This document shows positions 7,957-22,223 of a DNA stretch of 64,000 bases, in pieces. The notes under the pieces were generated by a model. It was not told where the DNA came from, ran no database searches, and worked only from the letters and a program-made list of their open reading frames with translations. Origin of the DNA: Methylovulum miyakonense HT12 (lineage in GTDB: Bacteria > Pseudomonadota > Gammaproteobacteria > Methylococcales > Methylomonadaceae). Every line of letters starts with the position of its first letter. Position 1 is the first letter of the stretch. Where the stretch lies: NCBI RefSeq assembly GCF_000384075.1, contig NZ_KB913025.1:1520719-1584718 (forward strand). The letters run 5' to 3'. The translations under genes were made by a program, and so were the position numbers.

Positions 7957-10368
7957 CTAAGCCCTACCTAAGCGCTGTTCCGTTTCCAATACCAGTTGGG
8001 TGGTTTTTAGTACCGTGTCCGGGTTTAAGCTCATGGAATCAATACCACAACTTACCAGATATTCCGCCATTTCAGGGTAATCCGACGGGGCTTGCCCGCA
8101 TAATCCGCAATGCCTATGGTTGCGGTGCGCCCCGGTCACGGCCAGGCGGATCATTTCCTTAACCCCCGCATCGCGCTCGTCAAAATCAGCGGCGACAATG
8201 GCGGAATCGCGGTCCACACCCAAGGTCAATTGAGTCAAGTCGTTGGAGCCGATGGAAAAACCGTCGAATAGTTTGGAAAACTCATCAATCAGGATGACGT
8301 TGTTGGGAATTTCGCACATCACATAGATTTCCAAGCCATTTTTGCCACGCTCCAAACCCAGTTCCGCCATATACGCCAACACGCGTTGGGCTTCGTCGAT
8401 ACGGCGGCAGAACGGGATCATCAGGATCACGTTCGTCAATCCCATATCCTCACGCACCCGTTTCATTGCCGCGCATTCCAATGCAAAGCCTTCGGCATAC
8501 GCCGGATGGCTGTAGCGGGACGCGCCACGGAAGCCTATCATCGGGTTTTCTTCATTGAATTCAAACCATTTTCCACCCAACAACGTGGCGTATTCGTTGG
8601 TTTTGAAGTCGGACATGCGCACGACCACAGGTTTGGGATAAAACGCGGCGCCAATCGTCGCCACGCCTTCGGATAGGCGTTGGATGAAAAAATCGGCGGG
8701 GGTAGGGTGGTTGCGCGTCAGTTCGGTCAGTTGCTCCAATTCATCGGCGTCTTGGACGCGTTCAGGATGCAGCAAGGCCATCGGGTGCGCCTTGATGTAT
8801 TCGGTGATGATGAACTCCATGCGCGCCAAACCCACGCCGTCATTGGGCAAGAAGCTGGTCTTGAAGGCCAGTTCAGGGTTGCCGATGTTGAGCATGATCT
8901 TGGTTTTTGGGCGTTTTAGGCCGGACAGGTCTGTGGTCTGTATTTCAAAATCCAAAACGCCTTCATAGACTTTGCCGTTATCGCCTTCGGCACAGGACAC
9001 GGTCACGGGCGAGCCGTCTTTAATCGTGGTCGTGGCGTTATCGCAACCAATCACCGCCGGAACGCCCAGCTCGCGGGAAATGATCGCCGCGTGGCATGTC
9101 CTGCCACCGCGGTTGGTGACGATGGCGGAGGCGATTTTCATCACCGGTTCCCAATCGGGCGTGGTCATGTCGGCTATCAGCACATCGCCCGCCTTGAAAC
9201 TGCCGAGTTGGTTGACATGCCCGATAATCCGCGCCGTCCCCGTGGCGATTTTGCTGCCCACCGCGTGGCCTGTGACAATGGCTTGGCCTTTGCCTTTCAG
9301 CACATACTGTTCCAAGACCATGCCGCTGAGTTGCGACACCACAGTCTCAGGCCGCGCTTGGACGATGTAGAGCTTACCGTCGAGGCCGTCTTTCGCCCAT
9401 TCCATATCCATCGGTTTGGCGTGTCCGGCCTTGTCGCTGTAATGTTGCTCGATTTTCAGCGCGTAATCGGCTAGGGTCAGCACGTCGGCATCGTCCAAGC
9501 AGAAACGCCCGCGCTCTTCCTCAGACGTGACGATATTGCGGGTCGGCTCACGGGTGCGCCCGTCGCTGTAAACCATCTTGATTTTTTTCGCGCCCAAGGT
9601 GCGTTTCAGCACGGCGCGGTGGCCTTGGCGGAACGTGGGTTTGTGGACGTAAAATTCATCAGGATCGACCGCGCCTTGCACGACGTTCTCACCCAAGCCA
9701 TACGCCCCGGTGATGAACACGACATCGCTAAAACCGGATTCGGTGTCCAGCGAGAACATCACGCCGCTGGCATCCAAATCCGAGCGCACCATCTTCATGA
9801 TACCGATGGACAAGGCCAGTTTGAAATGGTCGAAACCTTGGTCGATGCGGTAGTGGATGGCGCGGTCGGTGAACAGGCTGGCAAAACAGCGTTTGCACGA
9901 TTCCAACAAAGCTTGCTCGCCGCGTATGTTCAGGTAAGTGTCTTGCTGGCCTGCGAAACTGGCGGTCGGCAAATCTTCGGCGGTGGCCGAACTGCGCACC
10001 GCGACGCTTAAGTCCTCGCCATATTGGGCTTGCAATTGCGCGTAGGCGGCGAGGATTTGCTTGATTAAATCATCAGGCAATGGCGCGGCGTAGATAATCT
10101 CGCGGGCTTGCAGGGCGCGTTTGGCCAGGTCGTTGACATCGTCGGGGTTTAACGCATCCAAAGCCTTATGCAACCCTGTCCAACCATCGGCCTTGTCCAG
10201 CACATAACGGTAAGCCTCGGCGGTGATGGCGAAACCGTTGGGGATGAGGATGCCTTGCGGCGTGAGTTCCTGGTACATTTCGCCTAGTGAGGCGTTTTTG
10301 CCGCCGACTAGGGGGATGTCATTTATGCTTAGTTCGTTGAACCAGCGGATGTAGTTATTAGTGATCAT
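7957..10368 (-). CDS. ppsA: Phosphoenolpyruvate synthase
   Basis: The 803-residue enzyme converts pyruvate, ATP and water to PEP, AMP and phosphate. The N-terminal ATP-grasp domain opens with [12 protein letters not shown]. The central phosphohistidine domain has the motif [19 protein letters not shown]. The C-terminal PEP/pyruvate-binding TIM barrel contains [18 protein letters not shown] and [11 protein letters not shown]. The length matches family members of about 800 residues. Together with nifJ downstream in the window it forms a pyruvate node. Confidence 0.96.
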   Translation of the reverse strand: MITNNYIRWFNELSINDIPLVGGKNASLGEMYQELTPQGILIPNGFAITAEAYRYVLDKADGWTGLHKALDALNPDDVNDLAKRALQAREIIYAAPLPDDLIKQILAAYAQLQAQYGEDLSVAVRSSATAEDLPTASFAGQQDTYLNIRGEQALLESCKRCFASLFTDRAIHYRIDQGFDHFKLALSIGIMKMVRSDLDASGVMFSLDTESGFSDVVFITGAYGLGENVVQGAVDPDEFYVHKPTFRQGHRAVLKRTLGAKKIKMVYSDGRTREPTRNIVTSEEERGRFCLDDADVLTLADYALKIEQHYSDKAGHAKPMDMEWAKDGLDGKLYIVQARPETVVSQLSGMVLEQYVLKGKGQAIVTGHAVGSKIATGTARIIGHVNQLGSFKAGDVLIADMTTPDWEPVMKIASAIVTNRGGRTCHAAIISRELGVPAVIGCDNATTTIKDGSPVTVSCAEGDNGKVYEGVLDFEIQTTDLSGLKRPKTKIMLNIGNPELAFKTSFLPNDGVGLARMEFIITEYIKAHPMALLHPERVQDADELEQLTELTRNHPTPADFFIQRLSEGVATIGAAFYPKPVVVRMSDFKTNEYATLLGGKWFEFNEENPMIGFRGASRYSHPAYAEGFALECAAMKRVREDMGLTNVILMIPFCRRIDEAQRVLAYMAELGLERGKNGLEIYVMCEIPNNVILIDEFSKLFDGFSIGSNDLTQLTLGVDRDSAIVAADFDERDAGVKEMIRLAVTGAHRNHRHCGLCGQAPSDYPEMAEYLVSCGIDSMSLNPDTVLKTTQLVLETEQRLGRA

Positions 10369-10503
10369 CTTGTTTCTCCAGTTGTTTTTGTTTTGGGGAG
10401 ATTTGGGCTGGGCGGTATTTTGCCCGTCCTCCGGCTTAGTGTTTTGGAGCCATCAATAAACTTACTTCTTTCGGGTATATTACCAGTTACTAAAGGGATA
10501 CGC

Positions 10504-10917
10504 ATGAACATAAAATTAGCAGACCTAATCGCCGCCATAGATTTTGTCAGTGCTTCGCCTTATGAAAATAAAGCCTTTTTGCATAAAACCAGTGGTGAAA
10601 TTTATTGGCAATCTGAAGAGGGTTTCGGTCTTGAAGATTTGCCGGAAGATATTGACGGTGAAAATTATTTGGAGATTCCCAGCAATCACGAACTGGATTT
10701 GGGTAAACATTTAGTGATGGAATTTGTGTATGAATTTTTGCCGGATGCGGCAAGCGAGGTGCAAGCCATATTTAGGAAAAAAGGCGCGTATTCGAGGTAT
10801 AAATCGCTGTTAGACAACCATGATTTGTTAGACCAATGGCATCAATATCAAGCCGATGCCCAAGAGCGGGCGATACGGGAATGGTGCGAGGAGAATGGGG
10901 TTGAGGTAGATGGTTGA
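10504..10917 (+). CDS. UPF0158-family protein
   Basis: The 137-residue acidic protein resembles the UPF0158 family, with the conserved block EIYWQSEEGFGLEDLPEDI and the later FVYEFLP. It is a lone plus-strand gene between ppsA and the haemoglobin gene. The ATG at 10504 is preferred because conserved sequence begins there and the upstream in-frame extension has no family-like content. Its function is unknown; proteins of this type are usually small cytosolic hypothetical proteins. Confidence 0.7.
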   Translation: MNIKLADLIAAIDFVSASPYENKAFLHKTSGEIYWQSEEGFGLEDLPEDIDGENYLEIPSNHELDLGKHLVMEFVYEFLPDAASEVQAIFRKKGAYSRYKSLLDNHDLLDQWHQYQADAQERAIREWCEENGVEVDG

Positions 10918-10938
10918 TTTTGTGGCTGGGTTACCAAG

Positions 10939-11319
10939 CTATTGATTAATCATATGCGTTGCCAATTGTTGCAACGCATTGCGGAGATTAGTTTCCAGTG
11001 TGGCATCCATCGGTATATCGGCTATCGCCTTATTCATGCACAACATCCATTGGTCGCGTTCAGATTCGCCAATCGCAAACGGTAGATGGCGGGCACGCAA
11101 CATAGGATGACCGAATTCTTCAATAAACAAATTAGGGCCACCTAACCAGCCTGACAGAAACTTGAACAATTTGTTTTTAGCGGAGGAAAGATCGGCCTGA
11201 TGGATAGCACGAATGCCTGCCGCTTCGGGTAAGGTATCCATGTAAAAATAAAAGCGGTCGACCAAGTTAAGAATGGCTTGTTCACCACCCATTGCGCCGT
11301 AAGGTGTTTGGGTTGTCAT
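10939..11319 (-). CDS. Group II truncated haemoglobin
   Basis: The 126-residue protein is a 2-on-2 globin of the trHbO class. Diagnostic features are MGGEQAILNLV at the N-terminus, FLSGWLGGP, and FGHPMLRARHLPFAIG with the probable haem ligand His78. Tyr24 or Tyr26 is the likely B10 tyrosine. These proteins bind O2 or NO and often help under low oxygen or nitrosative stress. Its position near nifJ and hydrogenase genes fits a micro-oxic role, but this is inference. Confidence 0.88.
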   Translation of the reverse strand: MTTQTPYGAMGGEQAILNLVDRFYFYMDTLPEAAGIRAIHQADLSSAKNKLFKFLSGWLGGPNLFIEEFGHPMLRARHLPFAIGESERDQWMLCMNKAIADIPMDATLETNLRNALQQLATHMINQ

Positions 11320-11421
11320 TGCGAATTGTTTTGTAAGATTGGTAAGTTGTTGATGGTGAATAATTAGATTGTAGGATGTGCCGACGATAGGAGGCGCATC
11401 GTTCGCGTTACAGTTTTATGT

Positions 11422-11506
11422 GTAGGGCGCATTAGCGATAGCGTAATGCGCCGGATGTTTGAGGTTAACATACGGTGCAATACGGCTATCGCCTATTGCA
11501 CCCTAC
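11422..11506. repeat. Dispersed palindrome family B, copy 1
   Basis: The element has two hairpins, GGCGCATTAGCG/CGTAATGCGCC and GGTGCAATACGG/CCTATTGCACC. It is followed by a conserved margin that reads ACTCGTAA on the minus strand. Further copies lie at 55935-56019, 56076-56161 and 57318-57403. This copy abuts the end of the truncated hydrolase-like ORF at 11517. Confidence 0.82.
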
Positions 11507-11516
11507 AAAATGCGTG

Positions 11517-11636
11517 TTACGAGTTAGCGCCGGGTGTTGGATAGTAAATTAAAGACCGTTGGGCGAGGTACAGACTTAAGCAAAGCACCAGATAAATGCC
11601 CATAATGGCAAAAGTCATCACAAAAAAGCGCGGCAT
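11517..11636 (-). pseudogene. Truncated N-terminus of an alpha/beta-hydrolase-like gene
   Basis: The 39-codon reading frame starts MPRFFVMTFAIMGIYLVLC and continues LAQRSLIYYPTPG, then stops. A hydrophobic anchor followed by QRSLIYYPTP is the usual beginning of membrane-anchored alpha/beta hydrolases. No catalytic part follows, because a family B repeat begins at the end of the frame and supplies the stop codon in its ACTCGTAA margin. It may instead be a real 39-residue membrane peptide, but truncation by the repeat is the simpler reading. Confidence 0.45.
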
Positions 11637-11668
11637 GTTAATTTCCAAAAAAAATCAGGCTAACAATA

Positions 11669-12689
11669 TTACCGCAACACCCCCGCCGGATAAGAATAAT
11701 TATCCAACACCTGCACATAATTCGCCCGTTCATACGCGCTGGGGTCTATCGCATGTTGTTGGCTGACGCTGCCTTTGAGTTGCTGGATGGATTGGTATTC
11801 ATGCTCGACCAGCCAGTTTTCCAGCTCGGTGAGCAAGTCACGCAGGCGTTCCGGGCCGTGCATGAGTAACACGCTGCACAGTTGCACAATGTCCGCGCCC
11901 GCCAATAAGGCCTTTAAAATCTCCGGTGTGTGGTGGAAACCGCCGGTGACCGCCAGCGAGGTGTTGACCCGCCCGTACATCAATGCTGTCCAGCGGATGC
12001 GTAATAAAGCTTCGGCGGGCGTGGACAGCTCCAGTTTCGGCACGATGTGCAACGTTTCCAAATCAATGTCGGGCTGGTAAAAGCGGTTGAACAGCACTAA
12101 GCCGTCGGCTCCCGCCGCCGCCAAACGTTTGGCAAAATTGACCGGCGAGCTGAATTGTGAGGACAATTTCAGGGCAATCGGCAGGCTGATGTTGCGTTTA
12201 AGTTCTTGCAGGATGTTGGTGTAGCGGTTTTCGACAGTCACGCTGTTTTCGTCGCTGTCTGCGGCGAGATGGTAGATGTTCAGTTCCAAGGCGTCCGCCC
12301 CGGCTTCTTGCAAGGCCGATGAGTAATCCAGCCAGCCGCTTATCGACGTGCCGTTCAGGCTGGCGATCACGGGGATATTGAGGCGGCTTTTTAGTTTTTG
12401 CAAATGTTCCAGATACTGGTCTTGGTAAGTCCGCACGTTATCCGGCAAGGGATGGAAAGAGTCGGCTTCGCCGTGGCCTATCGCTTGTTGGTAAAAAAAA
12501 CGCTCCAGCTGTTGGGCTTCGGATTCCATTTTTTCTTCAAATAGCGAGTACATGACTAAAGCCGCTGCCCCGGCATCTTCCAGGCCCAAGGCGCTGCTTA
12601 GGTCTTTGCTGAGTGGCGAGGCGGATGGCACCAGGGGGTTGGCCAGTGTTAGGCCGAGGTAGTTTGTGCTTAAGTCAACGGTGGTTAAA

Positions 12690-12697
<8 letters not shown>
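11669..12697 (-). CDS. Dihydroorotate dehydrogenase-like flavoprotein
   Basis: The 342-residue protein has a DHOD-like TIM barrel. It opens LSTNYLGLTLANPLVPSASP, has a central VIASLNGTSISGW, and ends with TGGFHHTPEILKALLAGAD for FMN phosphate binding. Homologues of this subfamily often follow nifJ, and here the start overlaps the nifJ stop by 8 bp, so the pair is an operon. It is probably not the biosynthetic PyrD but an oxidoreductase working with pyruvate:ferredoxin oxidoreductase. The substrate is unknown. Confidence 0.8.
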
Positions 12698-16424
<3,727 letters not shown>

Positions 16425-16855
16425 AAAATACCTCTGGCGATGGGTAAAAATACGGCGCTATAAATCTGCAAATCGAAAACAATGACCGTGGCGGACGGGC
16501 ATAAAATAACTCAGGCAAATGGCGGCGGCGGTGTGTGGGGTATTTATTACCCAATAGGGTTTGGGTCACCATCCCTCCTGCATGCCCTGGGTCATTTGCC
16601 ATCAAGTTAGGCGTTGTGGGTTAAACACTGCGCGCCCTGACCACAAACCGATGGCATCCTGCCATCGGATGTTATCGGTGAAAACGGTTTAGTGGTAAGG
16701 TAAGCAAATCCTAATGATCTTAATCCTAATAAGGGATTTATTCGAGCATAATTTATCGGTTTGTCATTTCATGGCGCGGTATTATTTGGCTGCGATGATA
16801 CGCCAACAGTATTGGGCCTAACGATGGCCCATCAATTTACGGGTTCACTTTCTCT
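16425..16855. other. Intergenic region between divergent nifJ and the permease-ATPase fusion
   Basis: No gene is visible in these 431 bp. A perfect 9-bp stem with a 3-nt loop (CCGATGGCA/TGCCATCGG) lies at 16648-16668. The region must hold promoters for both divergent genes. I found no correctly spaced sigma-54 element for nifJ here, so its control differs from nifH or lies outside the pattern I searched. Confidence 0.5.
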
Positions 16856-19800
16856 ATGAATGATTTCTTAGGCACAACGCCCACACGCTATCTTATCCCC
16901 GCCGTTTTTCTGACGGCCCTTTTGCTGTTGAGCTACCGGGTGCTCAACGAGTTTATGGTCAGCATCGTCTGGGCTTTTATCATCGCTTATGTGACGTGGC
17001 CGCTATACAGCCGCTTGCGCCATCAGCTTAAAGGCAAGGCCAACCTCAGCGCCGGGGTGATGACGGCCATCATCACGGCGGTCATTTTTTCGATTATTTT
17101 CTGGTTGGTCGCGGTGCTTCAGGATGAAGTCAGGATGGCCTATCAAACCTTGGTCAGCAGTTATGGCCAACAGCCTTACCATTTGCCGGCCGCCATCAAG
17201 AAAATACCGTGGCTGGAAAATTATTTACAGCCGTGGGTGGAACGCCTAAACCATGACCGGACGGGTCTAATCACCCAAATTGCCGAATCCGCCAAACAAT
17301 GGCTGGGGCATTTTGCCCAATTTTTGGGTGGCATAGGCCAGTATGTGATGAATTTTGGCTTTACCCTGGTGACCTTGTTCTTTTGTTTCCGTGATGGCGA
17401 CGCGGCGGTCAGCCAGTTACGCCGTGGGGTCATCCATTTTCTGGGCGAATACCAAAATGTGTACCTGCAAGCCGTGGGTGATACGACCCGTGCCGTGGTT
17501 TACGGCTTGGTGCTGGCGGCCATGGGGCAGGGTTTTCTGGCGGGCATCGGTTATGTTGTCGCTGGTGTTGAAGCCCCCGTGCTGTTTGGGGTGATTACGG
17601 CGTTGTTGGCGATAGTGCCGATGGGTGCGATGGCGGTGTGGATACCGATAGGGGTTTCGCTGCTGCTTAGCGACCAGTGGGTTGCCGGAATCGGCCTGTT
17701 GGTCTGGGGGGTCGTTGCGGTGAGCACGGTGGATAATGTCATCCGGCCCCTGGTCATTAGCGGCACTAGCCAAGTGCCGTTTTTAGTGGTGATGTTTGGG
17801 GTTTTTGGCGGCTTGACGGCATTCGGCCCGGTGGGCTTGTTTTTAGGGCCGGTGATCTTGTCGGTCTTGTTGTCGGTGTGGCGGGCTTGGTTAAAATTAC
17901 TGGCGGACGGGCCCATAACGGCCCCGGCTGCTGTCGCCCCCGTAGGCGGGCACGACTGGCACAGTTTGTCCATTGAAGAAACCCTGCACGGACAGGCTAC
18001 GGATTTGGCGCAAGGCTTAAGCCAAACCGAAGCGGAAAGCCGTTTGCAACGCGTTGGTTTTAACCGTCTGGCAGAAAAGCCCCCGCGTCCGGCCTGGCAT
18101 TTGCTGCTCTCCCAATTCAAAAGTTTCCTGATTGTGGTGCTGGTTGCGGCGGCCATTTTGGCGGCGACCATTGGCGACATTATGGATGGGGTGGTCATTA
18201 TGGTGGTGGTCGTCATCAACGCCTTATTGGGGTTTTATCAGGAGTTTCAGGCGGAACAGTCGTTGTCCGCGCTGAAAAAAATGCTCACCTTGCAAGCGAA
18301 AGTCCGCCGTGGCGGAAAAATTGTTGAATTGCCCGCCGAGCAGCTGGTGCCGGGCGATATTGTGGTCCTGGAAGCGGGCAACAAAATCCCTGCGGATGGC
18401 CGTGTCGTGCTTGCCCGTACTTTGGAGGTGGATGAATCCTCGTTGACAGGCGAGTCATTGCCCGTGGACAAACAGGAACAGGCGCTAGCCACAAAAGCCG
18501 TGCCGTTGGCTGAACGCACCAACATGCTCTATATGAACAACGCCGTCACCCGTGGGCGGGCGGAAATGGTCGTCACCGCCACGGGCATGGGCACCGAAAT
18601 CGGCAAATTGGCGGATTTGTTGTCGCAAACCGAAGAAGGCGAAACGCCTTTGCAAATCCAGTTGGGCAGTGTCGGCAAACGCCTTGCCTTGATTGCCTTG
18701 GGGGTCGTGGCGATTGTGTTTGCTGGGGCTTTATGGCGCGGCGAGCCTTTGGCCGATGCCGCTTTCACCGCGATTGCCCTGGCCGTCGCCGCCATCCCCG
18801 AAGGCTTGCCCGCCGTTGTCACGGTGACGCTGGCTTTGGGCATGCACCGCATGGCCAAGCAGCAAGCGATAGTCAAACGTTTGGCGGCGGTGGAAACCTT
18901 GGGCTGCACCACGGTGATTTGCACCGACAAGACCGGCACCTTGACCGTCAACCAAATGACGGCGCGGGCGGTTTTTTACAAAGGCCAAAATTATCACGTC
19001 AGCGGTGAAGGCTATCAAACCGTTGGCGAGATTTTGCCTAGCGATGCCAAAACGGCTTTGCCTGATTTACAGGATTTATTATTGCCGCTGGCCTTGTGCA
19101 ATGACAGCGAATTACAAGGACATAAAATCATCGGCGACCCGATGGAAGGCGCGTTGCTGGTGCTGGCGGCCAAAGGGGGGATGGATAAACAGCAAGCCTG
19201 CGGGCAATGGCCGCGCCTGGCCGAAATCCCATTTGATGCCGAGCATAAATTCATGGCGACCTTCCATAGGCACGGCGAAGGCATCACCGTCTTCGTCAAG
19301 GGGGCGCCGGAAGTGTTGCTGGCGCTATGTGATTCGGTGCTGGATGAAAAAGGCCAGCCCTCCGGTATAGACAAAACGGCACTGCACCAGCAAAACGCCG
19401 ATATGGCGGGCACCGGGCTACGGGTGTTGGGCGTTGCCGTGGCCCGGCTTGAGTTAGGGCAGGAAGCCCAGGTATTAGCTGGGGATTTATTCCACTATGT
19501 CCAAAAACTGACGTTTGTCGCCTTAGTGGGTTTGATGGACCCGCCACGGGCTGAAGCCAAGCAGGCCATCGCGCTATGCCAAAAGGCCGGGATTGCCGTG
19601 AAAATGATCACGGGCGACCAAACCATCACCGCCGCGGCGATTGCCAAAGAACTGGGTTTGGTTGGCGAGGTGGTCAATGGCACCGAATTGGCGGCCATGG
19701 ATGACGATGTGCTGGCGGCGTGCATCAACGGCATTGCCGTCTTCGCCCGCACCTCACCGGAGCAGAAGGTTCGTATCATCAACGCCTTAAAATTGGCGGG

Positions 19801-20608
19801 GCATATTGTCGCGATGACGGGCGACGGCGTGAACGACGCGCCCGCCCTTAAAAATGCGGATTTGGGCATCGCGATGGGCATCTCCGGCACGGATGTCGCG
19901 CAGGAAGCGGCGGCCATGATCCTGGCCGATGACAATTTCGCCACGATTGTCAAGGCCGTCAAGGAAGGCCGCGGCATTTACGATAACATGATCAAGTTCG
20001 TCAGGTTCCAGTTGTCCACCAATATCGGCGCGATCCTGACGGTCATCAGCGCCCCGTTGTTGGGGATGCCTGTGCCGTTCACCGCCGTGCAGTTATTGTG
20101 GATCAACATCATCATGGACGGCCCGCCGGCGATGTCGTTAGGCGTTGACCCGATCAGCCCGCATAGCATGGACAAGATGCCGCGTGACCCGGAGGCGCGG
20201 ATATTGTCTTGGCGGCGTTTTGGCAATTTGTTGTGCTATGGGCTGACGATGGCCGTAGGCACGCTGGGGATATTGTATTATGGCTTGCAGACGGGGACAT
20301 CCGGCTATGCCACTACCTGGGCCTTCAACACCTTCGTGTTGTTCCAGATTTTCAACGTGTTCAATGCCCGCTCAGAACATGGCAGCACGTTTGCAAGCCA
20401 TTTTTGCGCCAACAGATGGTTTTGGCTGGCGATAGGTTCGGTGCTGCTATTGCAATTGTTGATCATCAATTGGCCCCCTGCCGAGGCGATATTCCATACC
20501 ACGGCCTTAAAGCCGGCAGATTGGCTGATTGCCACCGGCGTTGCGGCGTCGGTGCTGGTTTTTGAGGAGTTGCGCAAGTTGTTGTTCAGGCGCCCCTTAT
20601 CGGCTTAA
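16856..20608 (+). CDS. Fusion of AI-2E/PerM-type permease and P-type cation ATPase
   Basis: The 1250-residue protein joins two full membrane modules. Residues 1-365 form an AI-2E/YdiK/PerM-type permease with about eight hydrophobic segments and VPMGAMAVWIPIG and DNVIRPLVISG motifs. From about 370 comes a P2-type ATPase: the cation-ATPase N-terminus, LTGES near 530, AAIPEGLPAVVTV near 645, the phosphorylation motif DKTGTLT near 691, GDGVNDAPAL near 988, and C-terminal helices with INIIMDGPPA. The PEGL helix suggests Ca2+-like cation transport, whereas Met in NIIMD is like P2B pumps. The reading frame is continuous, so this is not an assembly of two genes. The substrate is unknown. Confidence 0.9.
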   Translation: MNDFLGTTPTRYLIPAVFLTALLLLSYRVLNEFMVSIVWAFIIAYVTWPLYSRLRHQLKGKANLSAGVMTAIITAVIFSIIFWLVAVLQDEVRMAYQTLVSSYGQQPYHLPAAIKKIPWLENYLQPWVERLNHDRTGLITQIAESAKQWLGHFAQFLGGIGQYVMNFGFTLVTLFFCFRDGDAAVSQLRRGVIHFLGEYQNVYLQAVGDTTRAVVYGLVLAAMGQGFLAGIGYVVAGVEAPVLFGVITALLAIVPMGAMAVWIPIGVSLLLSDQWVAGIGLLVWGVVAVSTVDNVIRPLVISGTSQVPFLVVMFGVFGGLTAFGPVGLFLGPVILSVLLSVWRAWLKLLADGPITAPAAVAPVGGHDWHSLSIEETLHGQATDLAQGLSQTEAESRLQRVGFNRLAEKPPRPAWHLLLSQFKSFLIVVLVAAAILAATIGDIMDGVVIMVVVVINALLGFYQEFQAEQSLSALKKMLTLQAKVRRGGKIVELPAEQLVPGDIVVLEAGNKIPADGRVVLARTLEVDESSLTGESLPVDKQEQALATKAVPLAERTNMLYMNNAVTRGRAEMVVTATGMGTEIGKLADLLSQTEEGETPLQIQLGSVGKRLALIALGVVAIVFAGALWRGEPLADAAFTAIALAVAAIPEGLPAVVTVTLALGMHRMAKQQAIVKRLAAVETLGCTTVICTDKTGTLTVNQMTARAVFYKGQNYHVSGEGYQTVGEILPSDAKTALPDLQDLLLPLALCNDSELQGHKIIGDPMEGALLVLAAKGGMDKQQACGQWPRLAEIPFDAEHKFMATFHRHGEGITVFVKGAPEVLLALCDSVLDEKGQPSGIDKTALHQQNADMAGTGLRVLGVAVARLELGQEAQVLAGDLFHYVQKLTFVALVGLMDPPRAEAKQAIALCQKAGIAVKMITGDQTITAAAIAKELGLVGEVVNGTELAAMDDDVLAACINGIAVFARTSPEQKVRIINALKLAGHIVAMTGDGVNDAPALKNADLGIAMGISGTDVAQEAAAMILADDNFATIVKAVKEGRGIYDNMIKFVRFQLSTNIGAILTVISAPLLGMPVPFTAVQLLWINIIMDGPPAMSLGVDPISPHSMDKMPRDPEARILSWRRFGNLLCYGLTMAVGTLGILYYGLQTGTSGYATTWAFNTFVLFQIFNVFNARSEHGSTFASHFCANRWFWLAIGSVLLLQLLIINWPPAEAIFHTTALKPADWLIATGVAASVLVFEELRKLLFRRPLSA

Positions 20609-20681
20609 GGGCCAGCTGTTTTTTGGCGGGGCTCTGCACGCGGGGGCCGCCATTGCTAGCGGCAACCTACTGGCGAAGGCG

Positions 20682-21461
20682 TTATTCTTCAAGCAAACGG
20701 CGAATACGCCAGCCAAGGTATTTGTCCCATAAAATTTTCCATTTCGGGTCTGTCGGGGTTGTCCGCCAGCCTGGCCGGGCACAAAAATACTGGCTGTTCC
20801 CTCTGGCGTTGTCATTTCCCATCGTCCGTATGTGAAAATTTTGCCGCCAAATGACATAGGGCAGGCTCAATTGGTCCCGGCGGCTATGGGCATTGACTTC
20901 ACGCCACCATGATTCCATCAGTTTGACCACATCGGCATCATGGTGCTTACGGATCAAAACATTATTTTCAAACAACCCGAAATGTTCAGGGAAACCTTCT
21001 CCCCGGTACTTCCCTATTTGCCGTTCCATGATTTCGGGGTCGTCTTTGCGCATGTCTATGCATGTTTCCAGTTCCTGATAAATGCAATCCCGAAAAGGAT
21101 GCCTGAAACCCAAATATTGATAACCGGCGTTGGCGGCCAGCAGTTCAAAAATATCGCCGATGATGTTGATATTGCCATCAATGTACACGCTATAGCGGCA
21201 ATCATGCTCCCCGATAAACAAATGGGGGAGGATTTTGACCTGCCGAGATTTTCGTGCCGGGTCTAAATTGGAGCCGGGGATTTTTTTGATTTGCCAGACC
21301 GAATCGTTGTTAGTGGTCACTGCTAACCATAAGGGTTGGTCAGTGAAACAAATGTAGGTGATTCTTGGGTCTATGACATCAGGGTTGCGTAAGGTTTCGT
21401 AATTGTTGGTGATTACGGTATAGACAACCATATTTGTGTCGCTTGGCTGGGGTGCTGGCAT
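20682..21461 (-). CDS. DUF616-family glycosyltransferase-like protein
   Basis: The protein (259 residues from the ATG at 21461) resembles DUF616/TOD1-like glycosyltransferases. It has VVYTVITNNYE at the start, ITYICFTDQPLW, then RKSRQVKILPHLFI and YSVYIDGNINI, a DxD-like region. The later GFRHPFRDCIYQELE is also typical. Such proteins are often found in polysaccharide clusters, but none is seen here. The start is uncertain: 21431 is also possible, and no clear ribosome-binding site is visible before either. Confidence 0.72.
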   Translation of the reverse strand: MPAPQPSDTNMVVYTVITNNYETLRNPDVIDPRITYICFTDQPLWLAVTTNNDSVWQIKKIPGSNLDPARKSRQVKILPHLFIGEHDCRYSVYIDGNINIIGDIFELLAANAGYQYLGFRHPFRDCIYQELETCIDMRKDDPEIMERQIGKYRGEGFPEHFGLFENNVLIRKHHDADVVKLMESWWREVNAHSRRDQLSLPYVIWRQNFHIRTMGNDNARGNSQYFCARPGWRTTPTDPKWKILWDKYLGWRIRRLLEE

Positions 21462-21631
21462 GGCGGGCAGAAAAGCGTAGGATCCCAAAAGGGGACGCCT
21501 CGTCTAAGGGCGGGTGGTGGCGGCAGGAATGTCCACGGCTTGCTGCCGATGCTACGGGAGCGGGTGCTTCGTAGCCATCATCCAGGCAAGTAAGCCGTGG
21601 CTATTATGGGTTTTGTGTTTCCAGCGATGGG

Positions 21632-21973
21632 TCAGATTTTTTTGACAAACTCTGACTTAAGTTTCATGGCGCCAATGCCGTCGATTTTACAGTCAATATC
21701 GTGGTCACCATCGACCAGGCGGATATTTTTGACTTTAGTGCCGACCTTGACCACTAATGATGAGCCTTTGACCTTGAGGTCTTTGATGACGGTGACGCTA
21801 TCCCCGTCTTGTAGCACGTTGCCGTTTGCATCCTTAATGATGCGGCCCTCGCCGCTCTCTTCAGTTGCGCCTTCCTTAGGCCACTCATGGGCGCATTCGG
21901 GGCAGATGTACATACTGCCGTCTTCATAAGTGAATTCTGAGCCACATGCCGGGCATTGGGGGAGATTACTCAT
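21632..21973 (-). CDS. yjdM: Zinc-ribbon protein YjdM (PhnA family)
   Basis: The 113-residue protein begins with a zinc ribbon, [12 protein letters not shown] and CPECAHEW. The SH3-like PhnA domain follows, with [17 protein letters not shown] and [16 protein letters not shown]. The length and motifs match the YjdM/PhnA family. Despite the historic name the family is not itself a phosphonate hydrolase, and its role is unclear. It is a single gene, unrelated in function to the neighbouring nif operon as far as can be seen. Confidence 0.88.
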   Translation of the reverse strand: MSNLPQCPACGSEFTYEDGSMYICPECAHEWPKEGATEESGEGRIIKDANGNVLQDGDSVTVIKDLKVKGSSLVVKVGTKVKNIRLVDGDHDIDCKIDGIGAMKLKSEFVKKI

Positions 21974-22134
21974 TGCTTATACCTTATCTAAAAAATCTCA
22001 ACCCTGAGGGATACAGGGCTTGTTGATTCGGCATGATGCCAGATTAAGGCGTTTATTGTCCACTAAACTTAGGGGGATGGTATGGGGCATGGCCAGAAAT
22101 GCCGGGGTTTTGGGGGCGGTTGATTGCTGCCCGT

Positions 22135-22166
22135 CCTCATGGGTTTAGGCTCTCAAACCCATGAGG
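22135..22166. terminator. Perfect 12-bp hairpin downstream of the nif operon
   Basis: The arms CCTCATGGGTTT and AAACCCATGAGG are perfectly complementary around an 8-nt loop. It lies 58 bp beyond the stop of the last nif-operon gene. There is no T-tract on the operon strand, so it may be a transcript-stabilising or Rho-assisted end rather than a classical terminator. Confidence 0.5.
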
Positions 22167-22223
22167 TGGTTTGTGTTGAAGTGACCTGGCGTGCCTGCCA
22201 GTATTCTGGCGGGCCGATAGGCG

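Noticed and set aside
16430-16620. Search for a NifA/sigma-54 promoter of nifJ
   Set aside because: No GC-N10-CC arrangement on the plus strand with supporting -24 sequence and no TGT-N10-ACA site were found.
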